NCBI GenBank assembly: GCA_023362775.1
Contig: JALMGJ010000003.1
Location: 79,835,355-79,899,354 of the forward strand
From: Charina bottae
Lineage: Eukaryota > Chordata > Lepidosauria > Squamata > Charinaidae
DNA: 64,000 nt
Reading direction: 5' to 3'
The notes under the pieces: model-generated
The model's database searches: none
The model's input: only the letters and a program-made list of their open reading frames with translations
What the model was told of the DNA's origin: nothing
Made by a program: the position numbers and the translations under genes
Shown here: positions 43,501 through 55,066 of the stretch, piece after piece
How the letters are laid out: the number at the start of each line of letters is the position of its first letter
How positions within the stretch are numbered: position 1 is the stretch's first letter

Positions 43501-43544
43501 CCTTATATGGCCTGCGGGCTGGACGTTGCCCACCCGTCTTAGAG

Positions 43545-44370
43545 CTAAGGAAAATATTCATAGTGGTTTGGGATTTTTTGTAATCTCTTGCTTCCCTTTT
43601 CCATTTTTCCTCATAGTTTTCCACCCCATAAGTAAGTAGATTGACAGTTTCTTTCTGAACATTTAACTTGAAGGAATTCACAACTAGGCTCTCAATATTT
43701 AATGAATTACTTTGACCTTTCAGTGCCAGCAAAATGTCTCCAGATGTTCTTAATGTTCATTACCATTGCTGTTTTCTTGGGATGTAACCAAGGGAAATCA
43801 GCAATATGTGACACATTAAATACATAATCTGCTGTGACATGCATCTAGATCAGCTCATTTGAGAAGAAGAAGTATTGTACACTTTATGTTTATGCAATTA
43901 TTCCAAATGGTGGCTTTTTTTATTTTGCTTTTTTACATTTAAGGAGAGAACTACTACATAAATGTCACTTGGGGAAGAGCCGCCATGTCTAATCAAAACT
44001 CAGAGTCATTTTTAAAACAAAACTTTAGAACTTGAGTTGGCATAATTTCCTCTTCTCTTCTGCTATTCCTTCTGCTGGGTTAGAGACTACAGTGGGAAGG
44101 TTTCTGACTTCCTGGGCCTAGTTTGCTACTCTGCAGTACCCTCAGTCAATGCACAGAAACTATAGGAGCAACCCTATGGATTACATGCATACACACACAT
44201 GCACAGGATTCTATTATATTAAAGAATAATATTCTGATGGAGAGGGGGTGGAATGCTAAGTAATATCTGTCTGCAGGTTTCTCGTGTAATGGGAAGTAGT
44301 CTTTGCTATCAAGGCAGCAGATTTGGGGTTTCCCCAAAGGACAGCAAATTCTTAACAATTTCAGTTAGCT
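43545..44370. other. No gene recognised
   Basis: Unassigned AT-rich sequence. No frame with a known motif. Confidence 0.5.
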
Positions 44371-44374
44371 AAGA

Positions 44375-44560
44375 TGGGTAATGGTATATGGGAATGACCT
44401 TGGGAGACAAGTGGAAGACCCACAGACTAATGGTCAGACAAGTGGCAGCTGAGTCTGCAGAAGTGATGGGGTCATGGCAAACATCTCAGAAGAGACCCTT
44501 CCTAGTTTCTTGGACTGTAAAGGCAAGGGGCGAGAGAGATGTACTTTGAGACTTGCAAGA
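44375..44560 (+). mobile_element. Partial LTR, sense half of an inverted pair
   Basis: ggtaatggtatatgggaatg through gtactttgagacttgcaaga matches, in the opposite direction, the first part of the complete LTR at 44565-44833. It stops abruptly where the other LTR begins. Confidence 0.65.
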
Positions 44561-44564
44561 TTGA

Positions 44565-44833
44565 TGTCAGCCTTGCGAGATAGTCCAGACAAGAAGCACA
44601 CCCAGAGTTAGCACTCTAACTTTATTGTGAGGTTATATTAACAGAATCTTGCAAGCCTGAAAGTACAACTCTCCCTCCATCACCTTCATAGTCCAGGAAA
44701 ATAGGGAGAGTCCCTTCTGAGACATTTGCCATGCCCACATTCCTTCTGTGGACTCAGCTGCTGCTTGTCTGACCATTGTCTAGTCTGCGGCCCTTCTACC
44801 TGTCTCCCAAGGTCATTCCCACATACCATTACA
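44565..44833 (-). mobile_element. Complete LTR-like unit, antisense
   Basis: 269 bases with TG...CA ends (tgtcagccttgc ... ccattaca). On the minus strand it carries AATAAA (complement of 44621-44626) about 57 bases before its 3' end, as in retroviral-type LTRs. No gag, pol or primer site lies between the two halves. A matching target duplication was not found. Confidence 0.6.
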
Positions 44834-45672
44834 AGATGTTACTGCCATATGTTTACTATTAGAGATAGTGAGAGCAATTGGTGCTAATTCTTTTTTGCCT
44901 CCACCACAAAAGTAACATACTCCAATGCTATGGATCTCAAGGAGGGTGGATGGGAAAACCCCAATAACTTAGGCTAGCCCGGTTTGCTCTAGGTAGCAAA
45001 TATAAATACTTCATATGATTTTTTTTCTGAATGAAAATATGATAATTTACAGAGTAGAATGCATATATTTGGCAATATGTGAATGCCCATGCCAGAACAT
45101 TTGGGATTGTGGTTTTCCATTAGGTATACATCCCTGCACTCTCATTTTACAGTGTATAAACACAGATTTGGATGGATGAAAATGACTGAATGGTGACCAC
45201 TGTTTTCAGTATGTCATTCTTTAAGCCTATGTGTAAAAGAACTGCAGCTTCTAGCTCTGACAATCTGGTAAATTTCATCAGTAAAATATGCCATTCCCTC
45301 CCCCCTCCTTGAGAAGAAACAAATTATATCTCTCCATGTGGATCCTCTTTGGCAGAGCCAGTGAATGTTGAACGAACTGTGCTTGATTATAGCATTGCTT
45401 TTTTAATGCCATTTAAGACTGCTTCATCTTTTATGAGGGAGACAGGAGGATTTTGAATTGTGTCACTTTCTTCTTGATGCTAATAATATCATAATTTGAT
45501 ATAGAAGCCACACATACTATTTCATCCTTATTTAATTTAAAAACAGGTTTCAGTAGTCACCTGTACCTTTGCTCTTTTTCTACTTTTCTGTGTTTGTTTT
45601 GGACAGAATGTATCTCCTTCATACACATATAAATGAATACACCAAGAATTATGTCATAATCTGTTTCCCTAC

Positions 45673-45676
<4 letters not shown>
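44834..45676. other. No gene recognised
   Basis: Unassigned sequence before a GA repeat. Confidence 0.5.

Positions 45677-45730
<54 letters not shown>
45677..45730. repeat. (GA)n microsatellite
   Basis: 27 uninterrupted ga units. Adjacent RERERE and SLSLSL frames are artefacts. Confidence 0.98.
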
Positions 45731-45733
<3 letters not shown>

Positions 45734-47935
45734 ACCCTTCATACAAATAGTTGCATATTTTAAATCCATGGAAAAATAGAAAAGTTTGTTGATGGATCCA
45801 GAAGTAACACATATAAAGGCCATGCAGCCATCTATCTAAGATGCTTTTCATTTGGATTCTGGAACTGAGTAGGAAATTGGGTTTGATGGCCTTAACTTAC
45901 ATCTGATTTTATGATGTTATTATTCTACTAATTTCCTGAAACATTAAACAGGAAGAAGCCGGAGTAGCTGCTGGGGGAGTGGGGGTGGATGGACTGGGTG
46001 TAAAAAATGTCAAGAAGGCAGCCACAACCTTGTGATATCCCTGCTCCTTCTTACTGTTGGGAAGAAGGTTTCTCTAGTATGCCTTGCTATGTCTCAGTGA
46101 GTGAAAGTGATATAATTGTCCTTTCTGAAGTGAAGGTGCAATGAAATTCTCCACTGCATCATCTGGAAGTCTTTAGTAGCAGTTCAAATAGCCAGGAGAG
46201 GCTTCTGTGAATGAAAACTGATTAGAAGTTATTGGAAGCTTCAGAGTTGGCAAAGCAAAGCGACCACATAGCTTAACCTTTAGAAGTGCATTGTTGGTCC
46301 ACAAAGAGCTCCCAAAATTTTCTCAGAACATCATAAAACTAAAGCAGTCCTTCAAAGTTTTGTACTGAAGAGGCAAATCTAGAGAAACAGCTGAAGAAGA
46401 TTCTGGTCAAATCTGGAAAATGCTCAGGCTTAGATTTACAGATGAGTGGAAGAAGATAAGAATAACATGGACTGAAACAGTATTTTGAGAGGTAAAGAGG
46501 AAGAAACCTTTGAGGAAAGGAGAAAAACATTACTTATGGTAGAAAATGATGGAGAAAGACCTGAGGAAAAGAAAACCTAGCTGGTCTTTAAAGCAGAGGT
46601 CAGAGCTTTAGATTATGGAATGTTTAAATAGTCCTATTGGAAAGTGTTATTTTTTAACAGTAAATTGAGAAAAGGGGATGTCTGCCTCTTACAGGATTAA
46701 AGAATTACTTGATCCTAACCCTAGTTTTCAAATAGCCAAAAGAAGGCTTGTTCCAAATCTTTCCTCTTTGTTTATTTATGTTTTAGAAGGAAGCAGGCTA
46801 TAGTGTCCCAAATAACTTCCTGAAGCCAAAACCATCTTATTAAAAAGGAGAAAAAGAAGTGGGGGAAAAGCTGGGTCCTAGTGAAAACAAGGACAACACA
46901 GGAGTAAAGGAGGTTCAGTGAGTTGAAGGTTTTGCCCAAGAGAAATTGATTAATAGGGTGGGGTGTAGTACCTGTCTGTGTTTGCCTAGTACAAAGATAT
47001 GGGGGGAAGTGAGAACCTGTTCAATGATAACATGGAAGAAAGAGAGAGTTTTCACAAGAATTCTCTTGGGCAGGAATATGATAGTTCTTTGGCTGCCAAA
47101 AGAAGCATAGCTACTGGAGCAAAAAGTTTAAACTTTAAAATATAAAGAAAAATAATATTTTCTCTGATGCCTCATAGGAAATAAAGGTCAGTATATTAAT
47201 CTGAATGACAATCTTGCTTCATCTTGGCTTAAGGAAATTTGAATTTAGATATTTAGATACTGCACAATCATTTATCTGAAATGATTCTGAAATATGATCT
47301 ACATATCATTTGAATGGCATCTTTGCTGCTGCAAATTCACGAAGATGTACCTAGGCAATAATCAGGCCCAAATATATAAATTCACTGAAAAGCATGAGCA
47401 CTATCCTTTGGTTTCAGATATCAGAGAGCAAAACATTGCCAATTATTCTTTGTGTGTGGAAATGCGCTTAGGACTGAAGTGGAGAACGCAGGGCCCCCAA
47501 AATGCAATGGAATAGTTGAGTAGACGAGATCAATAATCATCAAAAGAAATGAAGTAAACCCTGAAGGAGGGGCTGAGAGGCTACTAGGATAAGGCCCTCT
47601 TAAAAGCAGAAATGACAAGAGAGAGGAAGCAAACTACTGACCTAATTAAGATTACAGAATAAACAAATGACAATCAAACTGAGCAGATAATTTCCTTTGG
47701 GGAGAAAAAGTGAGTGCAGAAAGTGAATGTACTGAATTCACTGTCATGCAGGCTAAGCTACGTATTCCTGAGACTTGGTGTATGAACTCCTGTGCCCTGA
47801 ATGGTTTTAAAGTCAAGTCTCCTTTAAGTTAACTTGGCTCCTGGTATCTTCATGGGCACTTTCACTCAATTTTCTTGATGGCAATGCTAGAAGTGATTTG
47901 CTATTGACTTCTGGATGTTTTTATTCTTCCCAACA
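45731..47935. other. No gene or clear repeat recognised
   Basis: 2.2 kb, A-rich in the second half. Short frames only. Confidence 0.5.
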
Positions 47936-47943
47936 AAACAGGA

Positions 47944-48197
47944 CAGAGCTTTCCAAACTGTGTGTCGCGACACAAAAGTGTGTCGCCACACACAGCGTGG
48001 TGTGTCGCCACACCACCCGGAAGCGGTGTTGTGGGGGGGCGTGCGGCGGCGCGCGCACACGGCGGCGACGCGCGGGGGCGTGCGGCAGCTTATGCTTGTG
48101 CTTGTGCTGCCGCACGCCCCCCGCGCCGCCGCCATGCGCGCACGTGTCGCCGCCGCCGCCGGGTGTGTCGCCAGCGGCGGCACTTTGGAAAGCCCTG
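47944..48197. mobile_element. GC-rich hAT-like MITE, second copy
   Basis: The ends cagagctttccaaactgtgt and the complement of cagggctttccaaa are those of the 460-730 element. The flanks aaacagga (47936-47943) and caatagga (48198-48205) agree at 6 of 8 bases. The left 80 bases (gtgtcgcgacacaaaagtgt...acacagcgtggtgtgtcgcc) are shared. The core differs and is an extremely CpG-rich gcggcg/gccgcc palindrome-like stretch (48040-48180). Frames of about 100 residues on both strands are compositional artefacts. Confidence 0.8.
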
Positions 48198-48205
48198 CAA
48201 TAGGA

Positions 48206-48745
48206 GATATATAAAGGTGGCCGGGAGGGGGACTCATCCCTCTATTGCCTATTTATTTATTTGTATGCTACAAAGAATATTCAGAGACTGAGCATCTTAT
48301 ATTATTAATGTAATTAGATTAAAAACAAAAATCAATTAATATAATTATAATCAGTCAATCTGATGTACCACCATTTGAGAGTAGCATGATCTTACTCATC
48401 CCCAAATGCTTTTCTATCAACAAGATTACTTTCTGAAAATGTAACAAAATGGGACTAAATTTGGTGTGGCAGGAGAAGGCAACAACTGAAAGTTCCAATT
48501 AAAAATGGACCTGATTTAGCTAAGGCTGCAGAGGAAAGCAATTTAGAGAAGACTCTCCCCATGCATCCCCATGGGAGAGGCAGCTGGGCAATGGCTCAAA
48601 ATGCTGCTGAGTCTTGCATTCTAAGCCCCCTCCCTCTCCTTTTCCTGTCATGTGACTTAGAATGGAGCTACTTTAAGGAGTTGGAAAGAATTCCAAAAGC
48701 CGTGCTCTGCTTGCCTTGCATAACTTCTTCATATTCCCAGTCTAG
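48206..48745. other. No gene recognised
   Basis: Unassigned sequence. Confidence 0.5.
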
Positions 48746-48747
48746 CC

Positions 48748-48880
48748 TGTAGCTCTGGTATTTCCTAAAGATCTCCCATTCAATTCGTAACCAAGCCTGA
48801 CACTGCTTGGCTTCTAAGTCCAGACAAGAGAAAGGGTCATTCAGGTGCTGCCACCTGCTGAGACTGAAAGATTTTAACCA
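48748..48880 (-). mobile_element. 5S rRNA-derived SINE-like fragment
   Basis: On the minus strand: agaagccaagcagtgtcagg, cttggttacgaattgaatgg, gagatctttaggaaatacca. These follow vertebrate 5S rRNA order. The extra segment tcaggtgctgccacctgctgag beside it matches the 29462 copy. Heavily diverged. Confidence 0.62.
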
Positions 48881-51500
48881 CCTATAACTGCCTCCAAATG
48901 TACTTTCTTTTGGATAGATCAAGCTTTGCATTAAATACTAATTTGAAAGGAACGTTGTTCTCTTTCATCCCGTAAATCCATGTGCATCTGTGAGGACTCT
49001 TGGAAAAGTGTGAAAGCAAAGGTAGGCAGGAAAAAAAATCCTATGGTGTATTAGGCAGTGGTTTTTCATCATTTTTCCTTTTGTATATTGATTTTAATAC
49101 ACAGAAACACCAGTGCATCTCTCACATTGAAGCCCTGTATGTTGCAGACAATTCTGATATATGGTTAGGTTGTGGGGCCATTTCCCAGGGGGAAATGGAA
49201 CTTTCACAAATCACAGGCCATTTGTAAATTTCTTGGCACAGTACATGAATGTGATATGGCTGGAAGCAATATCATCGTAACATATGCCATCCCCTAAGTA
49301 TTATACAGTACTGTAAAATTATGTACATGCTCTCTCTCATTCTCTCTCTCTCTCTCTTTCACACACACACATACATCCACCATCAGGACTACAGGCACAA
49401 GACATTGGAAATGTTGAATGCCTTAAAATAAACAAGATCTGCAACAAGCATAAGCATGTTAGTAGCAGCCCAACACTGCTGATTCTTGACTTTGATGAGC
49501 ACAAGGAGAACACTTCTATTTAGCATGAGCAGCTCCACTCTAGTTTTGAGCATCAGACCAAACCAGGGGTTTGTTCTTCCCTGTTCAACTTAAAGTTATC
49601 TAAGAAGAGAGCTGATTATCATTTGCTATCATGGCAGGAGAACCCTAGGAAATGATAGTGACAGAGGTTGTCCGATCTTGTATGGTGTATGATGTACAGT
49701 ATGTACTGAATTATGTTGTTAGTTTTATGGCGGAGGGACCATAAAGCCATTTTGATAAACTTCTTTACACCTATACCTAAAGCATTGTAAACTCCTATTG
49801 CTCTCCAAATACTCCTGATTCTCCAATGTATCAGTCTCCAGAGCAGCTCTGCAGATTTTTCCTCGCTCAAAGGCATAGTCAGGGAGAGCATCAGTATGAC
49901 TGTAAAGAGCTTTCTATGTGATCAGGAATTTACCAAAGGTTTACAGTATGTCATATGTTAGGACATGTGTAGAGCTCCTGCTGTAGCACAGAAGCTAGTC
50001 TGGGATCTGAAGAGCTGGCTCCCTATGGCAGCTCCCAGCAGAAATCTCTCCAGCTCCTTCAGAATTATTTCAAACAAGCCTTTTGCCAAATCTTATACTG
50101 ACAGAAGATGGGTCTCTAAGTGGTGATTTCCCTCCCTTCTGGGGATCCAATAAGAAATATATACAACCTCTAAATATTAAAAGACTTGAACATTACTATT
50201 TGCATTGGAGAAACAACCGCCCTATAGATATTCAGGCAGTGTCACCAAGGAACAAGAATTACCTTATCACCAAGCTGTTGAGCAAAATGGAATCAATCTC
50301 CCTGTGTGTTGAGGAAGGCTTGCTCAGAAGTAGCAGATCATCCTCTGTCAAAATAGACTAAGCAGTACATTTCAGAAACAGCTGTATGTATATTAACAAT
50401 GCCACTCTTCCCCTCCCTTGGCAAAGCGCTGACTGCAACAGCTGTCCCCATCAAGACCTGTCTCAGTGATTTCCTTACTGATTGATCCTCCTTCTGGTTC
50501 AAGCCTCCAAACCACTTCTACTCTAATCAGAGAGGAGAAAGTTTTTAAACACTGAGAAGTTAGGCTATAATTCTATTCACACTTACCAGGGAAAGAAGGC
50601 TTACTTCTGAATAAACATACATAGTTTGTATCATTTATTTTATTACATTTATTTTTATAAAAACTACTAGCACTTATAGATATGAACACAGACATTAGAC
50701 CTGCTGGGGGGAAAGTATGTCTTATTTTATTCTTCTTATTTTGTTATGCAAAATGAAATATTGATTATCTTTAAAATATTTCATAAATACACATAACAAC
50801 ATATTTATTTCATATTTAGCTGTAGATAATAGGAGCAATAAAAACTGCTCAAGAAACAGATGCATAATTACAGTCCATGAATACAGGAAACCTGAAAGGA
50901 ATGCTTTGAGATTTAATTGACATTTAACAAGATAACTACAGCAAGTTAATTAGAAATTATCAGCTAAAATAAGAATTAACTCTTCTCTCTTGCTCCAATA
51001 TCTCTGCAGCATCTTGTTATATGCCAGTGAAATGCCTAAATGATTTTATATCATTTTTTAAAGAATTCATTTCCTTCCAACTAATTCCTACATTATCAGC
51101 TCATTTTGTTATACAGACACTGAGCTGATCTACTTAGTAACAGATTATGTCTTGTCCATCTTTCTTTAAAAAGGACTGCTTTGCTTTGCTTTTCACATGC
51201 AAAGAATAAGTACCCAGAAAGGACATATGGTACATTAGCACAGAGTGTTCACAACCTCCTTTCACCAGCTGAAGCTTATGGACTATTTTTTCATAGGGAT
51301 TACCATGTTGACACAGATAATTTCATACCTCTACTGAATGTTTTTTGAGGCCATTTATATTGCATGAACATTCCCAGTATGTATTAATATTCATGCCACA
51401 AGGTATGCTCTGCATTACTAACAAAGATAAGGGATGAGGTGGCCATTTATCTGGAATGATATTTCCACTGACATATTATTCATAATATTCTGCTAATACT
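48881..51500. other. No gene recognised
   Basis: Contains a (TC)n(AC)n run at about 49330-49372. Frames at 49619-49891 and 50083-50361 (about 90 residues each) have no recognisable domain, and no splice-bounded exon structure could be supported. Confidence 0.5.
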
Positions 51501-51886
51501 AATACTATGTGGAGTCCTTAGTGCTCTCTGAGCTTGGTTGTTTGCTTGCAGATGTTTCATTACCCAACTAGGTAACATCATCAGTGCTAGTGTGTGTGGG
51601 GGTGGGGGTGGGGGGGTTGCTCCCTGTTTATATACAGTAGCTTGCCCTGCCAGTGTTGGTGGGGTTGTGGTTTTCTCCTTGCTAGTTCCTTGATTAGGGT
51701 ATTGTTTTCTGTTTGATTGTTTGTCTGGTGTTAATGCCTGCTTATCTGGGTGTAGGCTGCTGAAGAGGATGTGTTCTGATCTTTTTGTTTCCTTCTTAGC
51801 TTTTATATTGTCTCTTTTGAAAGGTGTGTAAATGTTGTTTATCTCTATGTGTCTATTGACCGGCTATAGCACAAGCAACACAAGCT

Positions 51887-52168
51887 ATGAAAAGGATAAC
51901 ACTACCACACATCAGAAACGTCTCAGAAACAACCAACAGATTATTACAACCGCATGGCATCACCATAGCACACAAGCCAACTAAAGCCCTCCAAAACATC
52001 TTAAGTAAATCAAAAGACCCAGTAGCCCAAGAAGAAAAAACAGGAGTCATCTACAACCTACAGTGTAAGGACTGTAACAGCCACTATGTAGGACAGACAG
52101 GCAGAAGACTGTTGAGCGTATCCATGAACACCAACTATCAGTCAGAAGACACAATGAAAATTCCTTAA
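51887..52168 (+). pseudogene. Penelope GIY-YIG nuclease, N-terminal half
   Basis: 93 residues: KRITLPHIRNVSETTNRLLQPHGI, then KPTKALQNILSKSKDPVAQEEKTGVIYNLQCKDCNSHYVGQTGRRLL. GVIYNLQC and HYVGQTGR are the paired core strands of the GIY-YIG fold, with a CxxC between them. After GRRLL a small indel shifts the frame (the 28649 copy reads AEGIHEHQLAVRRHD here). Relic. Confidence 0.8.
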
Positions 52169-52444
52169 TCTTACAACACATAGACCAACTAGACCAAACT
52201 AAATCCAAGAATGCTAGGGAATTCCTGGAAGCTTGGCACTCAGACACATCAGCCATCAATAGACACATAGAGATACTGTAAACCACATTTACAGACCATT
52301 CAAAAGAGACAATAAAAAAGCTAAGAAGGAGACAATAAGACCAGAACACATCCTCTCCAGCAGCCTACACGCAGATGTTGTTGTTGTTTATTCGTTCAGT
52401 CGCTTCCGACTCTTCGTGACTTCATGGACCAGCCCACGCCAGAA

Positions 52445-52993
52445 CTACCTGTCGGCCGTCACCATCCCCAGCTCCCCCATGGTTGAGTCCGTCACCTCCA
52501 GAATATCATCCATCCATCTTGCCCTTGGTCGGCCCCTCTTCCTTTTGCCTTCCACTTTCCCTAGCATCAGCTTCTTCTCCAAGGTATCCTGTCTTCTCAT
52601 TATGTGGCCAAAGTACTTCTGTTTTGTCTTTAATATCATTCCCTCAAGTGAGCAGTCTGGCTTTATTTCCAGGAGTATAGACTGGTTTGATCTTCTTGCA
52701 GTCCAAGGCACTCTCAGAATTTTCCTCCAACACCACAGTTCAAAAGCATCTATCTTCCTTCTCTCAGCCTTCCTTATGGTCCAGCTCTCGCAGCCATAGG
52801 TTACTACAGGGAATACCATTGCTTTAGCTATGCGGACCTTTGTTGTCAGTGTGATGTCTCTGCTCTTAACTATTTTATCAAGATTTGCCATTGCTCTCCT
52901 CCCAAGAAGTAGACGTCTTCTGATTTCCTGGCTGTAGTCAGCGTCTGCAGTAATCTTTGCGCCTAGAAATACAAAGTCTGTCACTGCCTCCAC
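52445..52993 (-). pseudogene. BovB ORF2 C-terminal domain
   Basis: 182 residues: FVFLGAKITADADYSQEIRRRLLLGRRAMANLDKIVKSRDITL, TYGCESWTIRKAERRKIDAFELWCWRKILRVPW, KYFGHIMRRQDTLEKKLMLGKVEGKRKRGRPRARWMDDILEVTDS, ending LGMVTADR at the probable natural stop. Its start is set by the adjoining duplication and SINE. Useful as the reference for the BovB C-terminus in this genome. Confidence 0.9.
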
Positions 52994-53039
52994 TTTTTCT
53001 CCCTCTATTTGCTACTTATCAATCAAGCTGGTTGCCATA

Positions 53040-53212
53040 AAAAGGTAAAGGTTCCCCCCGCACATTTGTGCAGTCGTGTCCGACTCTAGGGGCCGGTGCT
53101 CATCTCCGTTTGTTAGCCGAAGAGCCAGCGCTGTCCGAAGACGCTTCCGCGGTCATGTGGCCGCATGACACACGCGGAACGCTGTTACAAAATACAAAGA
53201 AATACAAAGAAA
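53040..53212 (-). mobile_element. 5'-truncated SINE with 76-bp flanking duplication
   Basis: 53039-53187 is the 3' half of the tRNA SINE, antisense (aaaggtaaaggttccccccg ... gcggaacgctgttac). The 76 bases 52964-53039 recur, apparently identical, at 53213-53288. Between the truncated SINE and the second copy lie two extra aaatacaaag units (53188-53212), echoes of the start of the duplicated target. Confidence 0.9.
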
Positions 53213-53267
53213 TAGAAATACAAAGTCTGTCACTGCCTCCACTTTTTCTCCCTCTATTTGCTACTTA

Positions 53268-53904
53268 TCAATCAAGCTGGTTGCCATACTCTTGGTTTTT
53301 TTTGAGGTTTAACTGCAACCCAGCTTTTTCACTTTCTTCTTTCACCTTCGTCATAAGGCTCCTCAACTCCTCCTCGCTTTCAGCCATCAAAGTGGTATCA
53401 TCTGCATATCTGAGATCGTTAATGTTTCTTCCAGCGATTTTAACTCCAGCCTTGGATTCCTCAAGCCCAGCACGTTGCATGATGTGTTCTGCGTACAGGT
53501 TGAATAGGTAGGGTGAGAGTATACAACCCTGCCGTACTCCTTTCCCAATCTTAAACCAGTCCGTTGTTCCGTGGTCTGTTCTTACTGTTGCTACTTGGTC
53601 GTTATACAGATTCCTCAGGAGGCAGACAAGATGACTTGGTATCCCCATACCACCAAGAACGTGCCACAATTTGTTATGATCCACACAGTCAAAGGCTTTA
53701 GAATAATAAAACAGAAATAGATGTTTTTTTCTGAAACTCCCTGGCTTTCTCCATTATCCAGCGGATATTGGCAATTTGGTCTCTAGTTCCTCTGCCTTTT
53801 CTAAACCCAGCTTGTATATCTGGCAATTCTCGCTCCATGAATTGCTGGAGTCTACCTTGCAAGATCTTGAGCATTACCTTACTGGCATGTGAAATAAGTG
53901 CCAC
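53268..53904 (-). pseudogene. BovB reverse transcriptase core
   Basis: Two minus frames, 53698-53904 and 53268-53684: SHASKVMLKILQGRLQQFMERELPDIQAGFRKGRGTRDQIANIRWIMEKAREFQK and MDHNKLWHVLGGMGIPSHLVCLLRNLY...GVRQGCILSPYLFNLYAEHIM...LRYADDTTLMAES. A frame change with a stop falls in the motif A region (SKAFDCVDH) at about 53685-53705. YADD is intact. Confidence 0.9.
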
Positions 53905-54112
53905 TGTTTGATAGTTTGAACATTCTTTAGTGCTTCCCAGCAGGCATTAACACCAAACAATCAAGCAGAAAACTATACCATAATCAAGAAACTACCAAAG
54001 GGACAATCAAGCAGAAAAATAATCAAGCAGAAAAAATATCCTAATCATGGTAATATAAGTTTAAATAATAATCTTTACCTAATCAAGGTAATATAAGTTT
54101 AAATAATAAATA

Positions 54113-54218
54113 AGGAAGGAAGGAAGGAAGGAAGAAAGGAAGGAAGGAAGGAAGGAAGGAAGGAAGGAAGGAAGGAAGGAAGGAAGGAAGGAAGGAAGGA
54201 AGGAAGGAAGGAAGGAAG
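54113..54218. repeat. (GGAA)n microsatellite
   Basis: About 26 units with one gaaa variant, inside the PLE 3' part. Antisense SFLPSFLP frames are artefacts. Confidence 0.98.
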
Positions 54219-54469
54219 TAGCAAGGAGAAAACCACATCCCCACCAATACTGGCAGGATAAGCTACTGTATATAAATAGGGAGCAACCACCCCACACACA
54301 CACACACTAGCACTGATGATGTTACCTAGTTGGGTAATGAAATGTCTGCCAGCAAACAACCAATCTCAGAGAGCACCAAGGACTCTATAGTTCAACCCTG
54401 AAATACATACAGTATATTCTCTTCTATTGGTACTTATGTTTTGACAATGAAGATATTGCTCATACCTTT

Positions 54470-55015
54470 TAGGATGAACTATTAACAGTAAAGGAACCAG
54501 CAGTCAAGAAATATACCACAGACTAGCATTTGGTAGCGTAGCCATGAAGACCATGGAAATGATATTCAGATGCTGGGTTGTGTCTTTAGCTACAAAGATC
54601 AAAAATATGCAAGCAGTGGTTTTCCCTGTGACACTTTAGGGAAGTGAAAGTTGGACTTTGAAGAAGCAGAATATGAAGAGTATTGGCACTTTTGAATGTT
54701 GCTGTTGGAGAAGATTTCTGAGAATACCATGAATAGCCAAGATAACAAATAAATGGGTCATTGAACAAATCAACCCAGAGTTCACATTTGAGGCACAAAT
54801 GACCTGGCTCAAATGATTCTACTTTATGCATTATGCAGAGACCTAGTTCTCTGGAGAAGACTCTAATGCTGGGAAAGGTGGTAGAAAAGAGAAGAGGATG
54901 ACCGGCAGCAAAGTGGAGAGACTCAATTACAGTGTTGATGGGTGTACCATTGGAAAACCAGAAGGTGTAGATTGGAAACAGATCCTCCTGGAGAAAATCT
55001 ATCTATATGGATGCT
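54470..55015 (+). mobile_element. Old RTE-type LINE C-terminal remnant
   Basis: Conceptual reading across frameshifts gives KTMEMIFRCW...ATKIKNMQAVVFPVTL.GSESWTLKKQNMKSIGTFECCCWRRFLRIP, matching the RTE C-terminal block (YGCESWT.KKAE...FELWCWRR.LRVPW) seen in the BovB copies. NAGKGGRKEKRMTGSKVERLN follows. Strong decay suggests an older RTE family than BovB. Confidence 0.65.
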
Positions 55016-55066
55016 AAGAACTGACACTGACATAACCAAAAATAATAATAAAGATAAAGATAAAAA

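Larger units (their letters stand above)
41336..43536. mobile_element. hAT-like DNA transposon split by an L2 insertion
   Basis: The left end caggggtggggaaccttttt (41336) and right end ggacgttgcccacccg (to 43536) form imperfect inverted termini of hAT type. The flanks tctaatag (41328-41335) and tcttagag (43537-43544) match at 6 of 8 positions, as expected for an aged 8-bp duplication. Interior hAT sequence is non-coding (aagggccattttaacattta...gagggccg) and GC-rich. No transposase is present. The L2 at 41850-43500 is a later insertion. Confidence 0.65.
52378..53935 (-). mobile_element. BovB LINE, antisense, with SINE and 76-bp duplication
   Basis: Inserted in the PLE. Begins (minus 3' end) at ttgttgttgtttattcgttc, with the BovB tail agagtcggaagcgactgaac on the minus strand, and runs to the RT N-terminus at about 53900. 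It keeps its undeleted RT start (LPDIQAGFRKGRGTRDQ), unlike the copies at 31210 and 39957. Split at 53040-53212. Confidence 0.9.
51509..54430. mobile_element. Penelope-like element with inverted 3'UTR, split by BovB
   Basis: Left arm 51509-51860 is the PLE 3' part on the minus strand. At 51860 it joins the coding end on the plus strand (51861-52377), with the same junction as at 1239. After the BovB interruption the PLE resumes at about 53940 (agcaggcattaacaccaaac) and runs to the terminus agagcaccaaggactctata...cttctattgg (54430). A GGAA array lies inside the 3' part. Removing the nested parts leaves one element with inverted outer ends. Confidence 0.85.

Noticed and set aside
47887..48291. 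Five overlapping frames around a CpG-rich island, possibly a first exon
   Set aside because: The island coincides exactly with a MITE having inverted ends and target repeats. No promoter-to-exon structure is visible.
48748..48880. Functional 5S rRNA gene
   Set aside because: Many substitutions, and extra sequence shared with another dispersed copy. No tandem array.
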